Shown here: in pieces, positions 52,482-61,742 of the stretch
Numbering within the stretch: the first letter of the stretch is position 1
Layout: every line of letters begins with the position of its first letter
NCBI GenBank assembly: GCA_014653975.1
Contig: JACWDR010000001.1
Span: forward strand, 1-64,000
DNA: 64,000 nucleotides
Origin: Pelagibacterales bacterium SAG-MED20
GTDB lineage: Bacteria; Pseudomonadota; Alphaproteobacteria; Pelagibacterales; Pelagibacteraceae
Direction: 5' to 3'
Notes under the pieces: model-generated
What the model was told of the DNA's origin: nothing
Databases searched by the model: none
Seen by the model: only the letters and a program-made list of their open reading frames with translations
Position numbers and translations under genes: made by a program

Positions 52482-54254
52482 TTAATTATCTAATTTATTT
52501 AAATTAATATTCTTCAAATCAACCTGTGAAATATTTTTATTCTCTAGCTTATAAACAAAATCACAATATCTTAATACTTTTTCTCTATGAGATATAATAA
52601 TTAAAGTCTTTTCTTTATTTTGATTAAAGATAGTTTCTGTTAAATGTTCTTCTGAATCAAGATCCATAGCACTTGTGGGTTCATCATAAATAAGTATTTC
52701 GGGCTGACGATATAAAGCTCTTGCAATACCAATTTTTTGTTTTTGTCCTCCAGAAATATTTTTTCCTCCTTCTCCAACTAAATCTTCTGGTGATAATGTT
52801 TCTGATAAACCAGATGATACCATCATTTTTTTTACTCTTTCTTTATCTATATTTTCTTCACTAATACCAAGTGCAATGTTATTTTGAACACTATCATCTA
52901 TTAAATAAATTGATTGGGGTATAAAACCAATCAATTTTTGCCATCCATTAATATCATTGATAATATTTTTTTGATCAACTGATATTTCTCCATTAATTGG
53001 ATTTATTAATCCACAAATCAGATTGATAAGTGTACTTTTGCCTGCTGCATTACGACCAACTAATCCAATACAGGTATTCTTTTTTATTTTTAAATTTAAT
53101 TTATCTAAAACTAAATTTTTATTATTTTCATATTTAAAAGAAATATCTTTAGCCTCTATCTCTTCCTCAAATTTAAAATTATCATTCTTAATATTAGTGA
53201 AAATCTTTGTATCGTGTTTTTTATCCTCGAGTTCTTTTATTATTAATTCTAATGATACCACTCCAAATTTCATTTTTTGATACGCTACTGATAGACCACT
53301 TAGTGAAGGGATAATTCTATAGGCAGCAAATACATATATCACAAATATAGTAAAAAATTCTTCGAAAGGTAACTTCATAAAATTAATATAAACAATCATT
53401 CCTAGGGCAATAGTAATAAAAATAAATTCAAAAATTATTTTAGGCAATATACCAAAAACTGTCCTTTTGATTCCAAGCGGTATCATGGCATTGATATGCA
53501 AATTAAATTTTTTCTGAAAAAAATTCTCTATAGCAAGTAATTTAATTTCTCTAATAAGAGAAAAACCTTCTTGTAAATTTTTTAAAGAACCGAATGCATG
53601 TTTTTGTCTTCTTTTTCCAATAATTCTGATTTTGTTCTTTATAAACAATGCTAAAGATATTCCGAACATTCCAAATATAAACAAAACAATTAAGCTAGAT
53701 ACAAAAGAATAATAAAAAAGTAACCCTAAAACAAACATAGACATTAGTAATAATAAAAAAAAAGTAAAAAAAGGGCCAACAAAGCTATTCATTAAAGTGT
53801 CTACTTCTTGGATAGTATTTCTTATTAACTTTGCAGAGCTATTCTTAAAATGAAATGTATAATCTCTGGTTAAATAATGATTAAAAAGCTTTTTTGAAAG
53901 TTCTGCTTTTATAACAAGTAGAACTTTTGATTGAAAAAAAGTGTAAAAAACTAAAAATAAATACTTTAAAAGATAAACAAAAAAAATTGCTAAAATTGAA
54001 AGACTTATATAATTCAAGCTTAATGAGTCTTTTGATGATTTTAATATAGAAGAAAATACTTCATTTGTAGTTCCTTCGGGGTTAAATATTATATTGACTA
54101 GTGGAATCATAATTCCAATCGATAGCATTTCTAAAAAACCCGCTACAACCATAAAAATAAATAAAAATATTAAATTTTTCTTTCTTACAATTTCTATGAT
54201 TGATAGAAAATTTCTAAATTCTAAGATGTTTAAAAAGTTAAAATTATTCACCAC
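52482..54254 (-). CDS. ABC transporter ATP-binding/permease (PglK/MsbA-like flippase)
   Basis: Six-TM permease fused to NBD: GLVGRNAAGKSTLINLICG, ISGGQKQKIGIARALYRQPEILIYDEPTSAMD. Confidence 0.92.
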   Translation of the reverse strand: MVNNFNFLNILEFRNFLSIIEIVRKKNLIFLFIFMVVAGFLEMLSIGIMIPLVNIIFNPEGTTNEVFSSILKSSKDSLSLNYISLSILAIFFVYLLKYLFLVFYTFFQSKVLLVIKAELSKKLFNHYLTRDYTFHFKNSSAKLIRNTIQEVDTLMNSFVGPFFTFFLLLLMSMFVLGLLFYYSFVSSLIVLFIFGMFGISLALFIKNKIRIIGKRRQKHAFGSLKNLQEGFSLIREIKLLAIENFFQKKFNLHINAMIPLGIKRTVFGILPKIIFEFIFITIALGMIVYINFMKLPFEEFFTIFVIYVFAAYRIIPSLSGLSVAYQKMKFGVVSLELIIKELEDKKHDTKIFTNIKNDNFKFEEEIEAKDISFKYENNKNLVLDKLNLKIKKNTCIGLVGRNAAGKSTLINLICGLINPINGEISVDQKNIINDINGWQKLIGFIPQSIYLIDDSVQNNIALGISEENIDKERVKKMMVSSGLSETLSPEDLVGEGGKNISGGQKQKIGIARALYRQPEILIYDEPTSAMDLDSEEHLTETIFNQNKEKTLIIISHREKVLRYCDFVYKLENKNISQVDLKNINLNKLDN

Positions 54255-54960
54255 CAGATATATTTAATAATTCGTTGGTGATCTGAGTATTTTTCGAAGA
54301 ACAAAGAAAATAAATATATTCTGCAATTTCTGTAGTCTTTGCCATTCTTTTAGTTGGAATTAAATTTATTCTTTTTTTCATATTTTTGTTTTTAACTCTT
54401 TTATGAATTTTTGTATCTGTAACTCCTATTCTTAGGCAATTATATAAAACATTATATCTAATTTTCTCTTTTAACGGGCTTGGAAAAAACTCATTCATAT
54501 GTTTTGACAGTGAATATGCAAAAGTTTTTTCACCACCTCCAAATTTTGTACCAATGCTAGAGGTAAGCAAAACTCTTCCCCAATTCCTTTTTTTCATAGA
54601 ATTAACGACTTCTCTAAGAATAAGCCAACTTGAAAAATAATTTACATTTAAATGATGATTTATTTCATCAATTTTTAGCAAATTAAACTGTTTTGAATTG
54701 TTCAATCCTGTTAAACTAATAAATGCATCATGTTTTTTAAAAAAGGATTTGTTTTGCTTTACAAATTTTTCAAACTTTTGAATATGTTCAAAGTCAAAAC
54801 AAAAAAGATCTAAATTATTGTTTTGAAATTTTAAATCTTTTAATTTTTTACTACTTTTATTAAAATGAGCAGTAACTTTCCAACCAAGTTCAAGGTATTT
54901 TTGAACTACTGCAATTCCTATATCAGAACTCGCTCCAGTTATTAAAATTTTTTTTTTCAT
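54244..54960 (-). CDS. SDR family oxidoreductase
   Basis: ILITGASSDIGIAVVQKYLELG, LLTSSIG...FAYSLSKHMNEFF, C-terminal LLNISGGE. Confidence 0.88.
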   Translation of the reverse strand: MKKKILITGASSDIGIAVVQKYLELGWKVTAHFNKSSKKLKDLKFQNNNLDLFCFDFEHIQKFEKFVKQNKSFFKKHDAFISLTGLNNSKQFNLLKIDEINHHLNVNYFSSWLILREVVNSMKKRNWGRVLLTSSIGTKFGGGEKTFAYSLSKHMNEFFPSPLKEKIRYNVLYNCLRIGVTDTKIHKRVKNKNMKKRINLIPTKRMAKTTEIAEYIYFLCSSKNTQITNELLNISGGE

Positions 54961-54987
54961 TTGATAGCTGATTAATATATCATTTAT

Positions 54988-56112
54988 TTAAAATGTTAGA
55001 CCACACCTGTCACAAGGTTTGATTGTTTGTCTTTCATCATTTAAATGTTTTTTTCTTAAAGATTGAAAAAACTCTGAAGTCCAAATCTTTCTAATATTAT
55101 TTTGACTATAATCTAATTTACCCATTGTTAACTGACTTTTATAATCCACATCGCAAGGATTTGTAATGCCATCAAACCATACGTACATTCTTTCCCAAAG
55201 ATATGTACATGGAGAGTTAACCCCATCTGGATTATTATTGTAAGTATCCCATCTATTTTGTTCTTTTACAAAAACAACATGGTCAACGTATTGTGTCCAG
55301 AAGTCTGTAATAACTTTTGCATCTTGATCTTCATTAACTAAAACACCTGAAATTCTAGTTGTAGTTTTACTATTAGGAAATTCAGTATCCCTAATTTTTT
55401 TAAAATTTTTTATATTACTGACTACTTCGTTAAATTTACCTCCAACTCTTATTTTTTCATATTTTTTTTTATCAGACTCGTCTACTGAATATACAAGTTC
55501 ATTGACATTTGTTTCTAATATCTTTCTTATTAATTTTTCACTGAGTTTAGTTGCATTAGTATTCAGCTTTACTTCTAAAAATTTATTAGAAATATAATCT
55601 AGCATTTCAGGCAGTTTGGGGTGTAAAGTAGGCTCACCTCTTGAAGCCAGTGTAATTGCTTTAGTTCCATTTGCATAACATTCATCAATTATTTCTTTGA
55701 AAAAATCCATTTTCATTGTTCCCATGAAGGGTTTTTTTGTAAATGATTTATCTATTTGAAAACACATGGTGCATCTTATGTTGCAAGTAGATACAGGCTC
55801 AACTAATACGTATATTGGAAAGTCTGACACAATTTTTTCTTTTGGAAATTTTCTAAATTTATACCTAAATAAAAAATAATCTGGCCAACTATTTTGGGAG
55901 TGTTTTTTAAAATAAAGTAACTCTTGAGAATTAAAATCAAAAGGTAATGAGTTATTCTTTACGATATGTTCTTGAATTTCATTAAAATATATTTGATCTT
56001 CCTTACTCAAATTTTTATTTGAAGAGTTTTTTAAATTAATAAAAAAAGGATAGATTTCTTTATAAAAATCATTATCACTATTTTGGAAATATACGTTTTT
56101 TATTGAAGACAT
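54988..56112 (-). CDS. Radical SAM/SPASM-domain protein
   Basis: VEPVSTCNIRCTMCFQ (CxxxCxxC); C-terminal Cys cluster CTYLW...PCDVDYK...CDRCGLTF. Confidence 0.9.
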   Translation of the reverse strand: MSSIKNVYFQNSDNDFYKEIYPFFINLKNSSNKNLSKEDQIYFNEIQEHIVKNNSLPFDFNSQELLYFKKHSQNSWPDYFLFRYKFRKFPKEKIVSDFPIYVLVEPVSTCNIRCTMCFQIDKSFTKKPFMGTMKMDFFKEIIDECYANGTKAITLASRGEPTLHPKLPEMLDYISNKFLEVKLNTNATKLSEKLIRKILETNVNELVYSVDESDKKKYEKIRVGGKFNEVVSNIKNFKKIRDTEFPNSKTTTRISGVLVNEDQDAKVITDFWTQYVDHVVFVKEQNRWDTYNNNPDGVNSPCTYLWERMYVWFDGITNPCDVDYKSQLTMGKLDYSQNNIRKIWTSEFFQSLRKKHLNDERQTIKPCDRCGLTF

Positions 56113-56179
56113 AATATTATGTTAATTATCAATTATGTTAAAAATTTGATATGAACTTATACAATAATTCCTTAAATAA

Positions 56180-57352
56180 ATGAAAAAGAAAATAATAGTT
56201 CTCGGTGTTAGCAAAAGTGTTGCAGAAATTGATTGGATTTTACCAGTATTATTTGAATTAAAAAAAGATTATAAAATATTTACACTCTTCCAGCGTAGGG
56301 ACGCTTATAATACTCTTAAAAAAGATAAGATATTATTCAAACTTTGGAATGAAATTTCTGATGGGTATAAAATAGAAGATAGCATTGATAAAGTTAAGAG
56401 ATTTTTAGATCAAAAATTTTTTTTTAATAAAACAATAAATTATTTTTTTGGATTCAATATTAAAAATTATTTTAAAAAAAACAAAATTAATTTTTCAGAA
56501 ATTGCAGTATTTTTTTCAGAATTTGGAACCTATTCACCTTTCATTAGTTATATAAAAAAGGAAAATGTAAGACCTAAAATTATTCATTTTCCAACATCTG
56601 CATTTATTTTTGCTAAACCACGATTAAATGAAAAGGTAAACTATAGTTTGGGAGGAGACAATTTAATTTTGTGTAATGATAGTGATGTAGACTCATGGAG
56701 TAAAAGAATAGCTACAGAAAAAATCAAAGTAGTTGGTGTTCCTAAATATGATTTAGCCTGGTTAAATAAATTAATACCTATTATTAAAAAAAATAAAAAA
56801 CCTATTATTTTAATTGCTTATTCATCAAGATTTAAATTTGAAAAAGAGAAAAATGAAAAACAATTAAATGAAATTATGCAAGTTTTAAGTGAATTTATTA
56901 ATTTTAAAATTATTTTTAAAATACATCCAAGAAGAAATGATCCTTACTATTTAAAAATTTTAAAAAAATATAAAAATGTTGATTTTGAGATTTCAAAGGA
57001 AAATTTACTTACATTGGCATCCAAATGTGACATTTTTTTACATGACCGAGACTCTTCTGTGTTGCTTGAGGGACTAATCTTTAAAAAACCCTCCATTGAA
57101 TATTGGGAGGCGGTAAAACTTATAAATCGTGATATTGGTGTGGATATATTTAAACTTAATGTAAGAGCAAATAATTCTGATGAGTTAAAAAAATTGATCA
57201 AACTTGCAGAAGATAGTCCTTCACATGAAATATGGATAAATCAAAAAAATAACTTCTTGCTAAATTGTAAAAAATTTAAAGAAAGCGCTACGATACATTG
57301 TGTTAAAGTTATCCAAGAATTATTAAAAGAAAAAAATAATACCAAAAAATAG
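56180..57352 (+). CDS. Putative GT-B-fold surface glycan transferase
   Basis: IIFKIHPRRNDPYYLKIL...LTLASKCDIFLHDRDSSVLLEGLIFKKPSIEY, CDP-glycerol transferase/capsule GT-like. Confidence 0.5.
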   Translation: MKKKIIVLGVSKSVAEIDWILPVLFELKKDYKIFTLFQRRDAYNTLKKDKILFKLWNEISDGYKIEDSIDKVKRFLDQKFFFNKTINYFFGFNIKNYFKKNKINFSEIAVFFSEFGTYSPFISYIKKENVRPKIIHFPTSAFIFAKPRLNEKVNYSLGGDNLILCNDSDVDSWSKRIATEKIKVVGVPKYDLAWLNKLIPIIKKNKKPIILIAYSSRFKFEKEKNEKQLNEIMQVLSEFINFKIIFKIHPRRNDPYYLKILKKYKNVDFEISKENLLTLASKCDIFLHDRDSSVLLEGLIFKKPSIEYWEAVKLINRDIGVDIFKLNVRANNSDELKKLIKLAEDSPSHEIWINQKNNFLLNCKKFKESATIHCVKVIQELLKEKNNTKK

Positions 57353-57354
57353 AG

Positions 57355-57382
57355 TTGACTATTTTTAAAAAAAAAGTATTTT
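57355..57382 (+). promoter_or_regulatory. Candidate sigma-70 promoter driving the cobalamin riboswitch
   Basis: TTGACT (57355-57360), 16-nt spacer, TATTTT (57377-57382), just upstream of riboswitch. Confidence 0.45.
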
Positions 57383-57389
57383 TTTAGTG

Positions 57390-57520
57390 TGCTGAATCTT
57401 GGTGGGAAATAATGTGAAAAACATTAGCTGTTCCTGCAACGGTAACATTTAAAATGAAGCCCGAGTGCCACCCAGTATAGCCCGCTGTTGAACGATGGCC
57501 AGGAAAAGTCTAGTTCTGCA
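57390..57520 (+). promoter_or_regulatory. Cobalamin (B12) riboswitch
   Basis: Conserved core AGCTGTTCCTGCAACGGTAA (B12-box-like), GAAGCCCGAGTGCCACC, upstream GGTGGGAA; located before TonB receptor. Confidence 0.88.
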
Positions 57521-57582
57521 ATTTAAATTAACATCGGCATTAAATTAACTAACTTCTAATATTTAGAAGTTTAAAAAAGGAT

Positions 57583-59517
57583 GTGCAAAAGATGTTAAGA
57601 AAATTTTTATTATTTTATTTTATATTATTTACAAGTTCAGTTTTTTCTGAGGAAATTCCAATAATTGTAATTTCTGCTAGTAAAAAACCTCAGTCTATTT
57701 CTACAGTTGGAACGTCAGTGACAGTCCTTGAAGAAGACTTTTTTAAAAACTCAACTGAATATTTTTTAGGTGATGCTTTGTCTAGTAATACAACTAGTGC
57801 AAATTTTTTTCAAAGTGGTGGTCATGGAACCTCATCAGCAATTCAATTAAGGGGTTTGCCAAAAAGATATTCAACAGTTTATATAGATGGCGTTAAAATG
57901 TCTGATCCAGCAAGTGTATCAAATGATTTTGATTTCAATCATATTCTAACTAGCAGCATATCTAGAGTAGAAATTTTAAAAGGTAATCAAAGTTCAGTTT
58001 ATGGAAGTGGCGCCATTGGTGGAACTATAAACATTACAACAAAAAAAGGAAAGCCAGGTTTTCATAAAGATATTAACTACATGACTGGATCTCATGGTAC
58101 TCACAATTTATCTACTTCGCTATCAGGAGCTAATGAAAAAAATAATTTTTTTATTGGTTTAGAAAGATTTCAAACGGATGGAATCTCTAGAATGATGCAC
58201 AACGAAGAAAAAGATAGATACAGAAATAATTCATTAGTAGGAAATTATGGCTATACATTTTCAGATAAATTAGAATTTACAACAAATACAAGAATTGCAG
58301 AAAGTTATCTTCAATATGATGCTGAAAGTTCAACATCAGGATACACCCATAACGAAGAACAAGATGCTTTGGAAGCATCTTCAAATGTGTCGTTAGTTTA
58401 TAAACCAATAGAAAATTTTAAAAATAAATTTACTCTGGCCAACACCTACATAAAAAGAATTTATAATGCTGCTCCTGGAAGTAAAAATACCAGTAAAGAT
58501 AATTATTATGGAGACAGATATGCCTTTATGTATTCAGGTAACTACGATTTTGACCTAGATACTAGTGTAGTTTTTGGATCTGAAAGAGAAGAAGATGAAA
58601 TGGGTTTTAATGAAAATACATCAGGAAGAGTAGATCATAATAGTCTTGTCACTTCAAACTATTATGATTTTCAAAAAAGATTTCCAAATGATATTTATTT
58701 AACTTTTGGTTCAAGATTTGATGAACATGAACGGGCTGGTAACGAGGACTCACATAGATTTACTGCTGCTCAACTGTTTAATAATAAAACAACAAAATTA
58801 AAATTTTCTTATGGAACAGGCTTTAGATTTCCTTCATTGTATGAAGAGTTTTATGTTTATGCGTCCAATAAAGACTCACTCCCATTTGTAAAAGCAGAAA
58901 ATAGTGAAAGTCTTGATTTTGGAATTGAAAAAAATTTTTTAGATCGAAATTTAAAAATAGATATTACTTATTTTAATATAAGTTATACTGACGTACTTGA
59001 AGGTTGGGAAACAGGAACTAGTTCAGGCTTAGCATATACAACGCAAAATTTGCCAGGAAAAGTAAAATCACAAGGTATAGAGTTTATTTCAGAGTGGATA
59101 AAAAATGATTTTCTAAAATTTGGACTAAATTATACTTATACATCTACTTATGATGGTGCTGAGCAAAGCGATCCAAATGCCAATACTAGCTATTATAACG
59201 CACAAATGGTTAGAGTTCCTAGAAATATATTAAATTTAATTACTACTATTAAATTACCAAATTATGAAAACTTAAACCTAACACTAAATTCCAAATGGTC
59301 AGACACGGCGAGAGATTATGGAAATGGTAATCGGACATTTAGTGATGAAAGAACAGATGATTATTTTGTCAATGATTTATCAGTTAATTACAACCTATGG
59401 AATAAATATAATTTATATCTAAATGTTACTAATATCTTAGATGAAAAGTATGAAACTGTAAGAGATTACAATCAGATGGATAGATCATTCGGTTTTGGTA
59501 TAAAACAATCATTTTGA
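57583..59517 (+). CDS. btuB: TonB-dependent outer-membrane receptor, BtuB-like (ATG at 57592 likely true start)
   Basis: Signal peptide; plug LRGLPKRYSTVYIDGVKMSDPA, VEILKGNQSSVYGSGAIGGTINITTKKG; C-terminal aromatic residue; riboswitch upstream. Confidence 0.9.
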   Translation: MQKMLRKFLLFYFILFTSSVFSEEIPIIVISASKKPQSISTVGTSVTVLEEDFFKNSTEYFLGDALSSNTTSANFFQSGGHGTSSAIQLRGLPKRYSTVYIDGVKMSDPASVSNDFDFNHILTSSISRVEILKGNQSSVYGSGAIGGTINITTKKGKPGFHKDINYMTGSHGTHNLSTSLSGANEKNNFFIGLERFQTDGISRMMHNEEKDRYRNNSLVGNYGYTFSDKLEFTTNTRIAESYLQYDAESSTSGYTHNEEQDALEASSNVSLVYKPIENFKNKFTLANTYIKRIYNAAPGSKNTSKDNYYGDRYAFMYSGNYDFDLDTSVVFGSEREEDEMGFNENTSGRVDHNSLVTSNYYDFQKRFPNDIYLTFGSRFDEHERAGNEDSHRFTAAQLFNNKTTKLKFSYGTGFRFPSLYEEFYVYASNKDSLPFVKAENSESLDFGIEKNFLDRNLKIDITYFNISYTDVLEGWETGTSSGLAYTTQNLPGKVKSQGIEFISEWIKNDFLKFGLNYTYTSTYDGAEQSDPNANTSYYNAQMVRVPRNILNLITTIKLPNYENLNLTLNSKWSDTARDYGNGNRTFSDERTDDYFVNDLSVNYNLWNKYNLYLNVTNILDEKYETVRDYNQMDRSFGFGIKQSF

Positions 59518-59554
59518 TAATTGATATTTGATATAAACTGTTTATTGTATAGCC

Positions 59555-60088
59555 ATGCTTTTAAAAAAAAGTCATATTAAGACACTTTTAAGAAAAGATT
59601 TATTTCCATTAATATTGATATTATTAATGGTCTTTTCTAGAATGATACCCCATCCACCAAACTTCACTCCTATAATTGCCATTGCTGTTATGAGTGGCTA
59701 TTTTTTTAAAAACTTACATTTTTCAATTATAGTATTGTTTTGTTCAATGATTATTGGAGATATGTTTATTGGTTTTTATTCAAATATGTTTTATGTATAT
59801 TTTCCACTTTTCATTATTACTTATTTTTGTTTTTTAAAAAATAATAAAATAAATTCTAAAAACTTATTAATTTATGGAGTGTCTAGCTCTCTTGTATTCT
59901 TTATAATTTCGAATTTTGGAGTATGGATATCAGGTGGAATATACGAAAAAAATATTGCTGGTCTTGTTAATTGCTACATAATGGCAATTCCTTTTTTAAA
60001 GAATACAATGATTTCGACTGTATTTTTTAGCTATTTAAGCTTTATTTCTTGTATAACCTTTAATAAGATTACAAAGGAAACAGTTTAA
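59555..60088 (+). CDS. DUF6580-like membrane protein (ECF S-component-like)
   Basis: RMIPHPPNFTPIIAIAVMSGYFF, SNFGVWISGGIYEKNIAGLVNCYIMAIPFLKNT. Confidence 0.75.
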   Translation: MLLKKSHIKTLLRKDLFPLILILLMVFSRMIPHPPNFTPIIAIAVMSGYFFKNLHFSIIVLFCSMIIGDMFIGFYSNMFYVYFPLFIITYFCFLKNNKINSKNLLIYGVSSSLVFFIISNFGVWISGGIYEKNIAGLVNCYIMAIPFLKNTMISTVFFSYLSFISCITFNKITKETV

Positions 60089-60106
60089 TTAATAAACCTT
60101 AAGTTT

Positions 60107-61723
60107 ATGGGAATAAAAGTACTCTTTATCTATCCAAATACATTTGGAATGAATATGTTGCCCCCGGCAATAGCTTTATTTTCTTCTTTATTAAAAAGAG
60201 AAGGTCATCAAGTAGAAATTTTTGATACTACCTACCACTCAATGGATCAAGGAATTGACTCAGATGGAAGTAAAATGGATAAACTTCAAGTGGTTCCCTA
60301 TGATATGTCAAAAAGAGGAATAAGACTTAAGAATACAAGCTGGAAAGATGATGTGCATAAAAAAATAAAAGAAGTTCAGCCAGATTTATTAGCTTTATCA
60401 GTGACTGAAGATATGTGGGAATTAGGTGTTGAGATTCTTCGCGAAATTAAAAAATACAAAATAAAGAATAAAGTACCAACAATTTGTGGTGGGGTTTTTG
60501 CAACCTTTGCCCCTGAAATAGTTATAAAAGAAGAATTAATTGATATAGTTTGTGTTGGTGAAGGTGAAAATGCCTTAATAGACCTTTGCAAAAAAATTGA
60601 AAAAAAAGTTGATTATTCAGATGTTACAAATTGCTGGGTAAAAACAATTGGACCCAAATACTTAAAAAATAGAAACGTAATTAGAAAAAACCCTATATCA
60701 AAACCTGTTGATATTAATGAAAACCCAATAATTGATGTAGATCAATTTGAAGAAAATAGACTTTATAGACCAATGGGTGGTACGGTTTATAAGATGCTGC
60801 CAGTTGAAACAATACGGGGTTGCCCATATACTTGTAAGTTTTGTAATTCACCTGACCAAATAACACTTTACAACAAAGAAACAGATGGTGGGTTTTTTAG
60901 AAAAAAAAGAATTGATTTAGTTGAAAAGGAATTAATACATTTTAAAGAAAATCTTGGTGTAGAATATAATTATTTTTGGGCAGACACTTTTTTAGCAATG
61001 AATAAAAAAGAGTTCGACGAGTTTATTGAAGTTTATTCAAAAATAAACTTACCGTTCTGGGTACAAACCAGACCTGAAACAATCAATGATTATAAAATGA
61101 AAAAATTAGCCTCTGTAGGATTAGACAGAATGTCTTTTGGTGTAGAACATGGAAATGAGGAATTTAGAGCAAGAATTTTAGACAGAAGATGGTCCAATAA
61201 AGATATTATTGAAAAACTTAAGATTCCACATAAATACGGTGTCAAATATAGTGTAAATAATATAACTGGGTTTCCTCATGAAACTAAAAAACTAGCCTAC
61301 GACACAATTGAATTAAATAGACAGTTTGATTCAGACAACCAAAATTTGACAACATTTGTTCCTTTTCATGGTACCCCTCTCAGAAAAATGTGTGAAGATC
61401 TTGGATTAATAAAACCAGAGACAATTACAAAATGTTTAAATGATGATGATGGTGTATTAAATATGCCCCAGTATCCTCCTCACGAAATTAAAGAAATAAA
61501 AAAATGTTTTAATCTCTATGTAAAATTTCCCAAAAATCGTTGGAAAGAAATACAACGTGCAGAAAAAAACGATAAAGAAGGAAATAAAATATTTAATAAT
61601 TTGAAAGAAGAGTTTTTAGAAAAATATATGCCCGCGCCGAATGCAGATCCTCATGGTGGATTAGAAGATTTTATTGAACATGACAAAAGAACTAAGGCGT
61701 CCCAGGAACAAGCATTAACTTAA
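60107..61723 (+). CDS. B12-binding-domain radical SAM protein
   Basis: N-terminal Rossmann-like domain (PPAIALFSSLLKREGHQVEIFDT...VPTICGGVFATFAPEIV...CVGEGE) and IRGCPYTCKFCNSP CxxxCxxC. Confidence 0.9.
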   Translation: MGIKVLFIYPNTFGMNMLPPAIALFSSLLKREGHQVEIFDTTYHSMDQGIDSDGSKMDKLQVVPYDMSKRGIRLKNTSWKDDVHKKIKEVQPDLLALSVTEDMWELGVEILREIKKYKIKNKVPTICGGVFATFAPEIVIKEELIDIVCVGEGENALIDLCKKIEKKVDYSDVTNCWVKTIGPKYLKNRNVIRKNPISKPVDINENPIIDVDQFEENRLYRPMGGTVYKMLPVETIRGCPYTCKFCNSPDQITLYNKETDGGFFRKKRIDLVEKELIHFKENLGVEYNYFWADTFLAMNKKEFDEFIEVYSKINLPFWVQTRPETINDYKMKKLASVGLDRMSFGVEHGNEEFRARILDRRWSNKDIIEKLKIPHKYGVKYSVNNITGFPHETKKLAYDTIELNRQFDSDNQNLTTFVPFHGTPLRKMCEDLGLIKPETITKCLNDDDGVLNMPQYPPHEIKEIKKCFNLYVKFPKNRWKEIQRAEKNDKEGNKIFNNLKEEFLEKYMPAPNADPHGGLEDFIEHDKRTKASQEQALT

Positions 61724-61742
61724 TATAGAACTTAATAAAATT

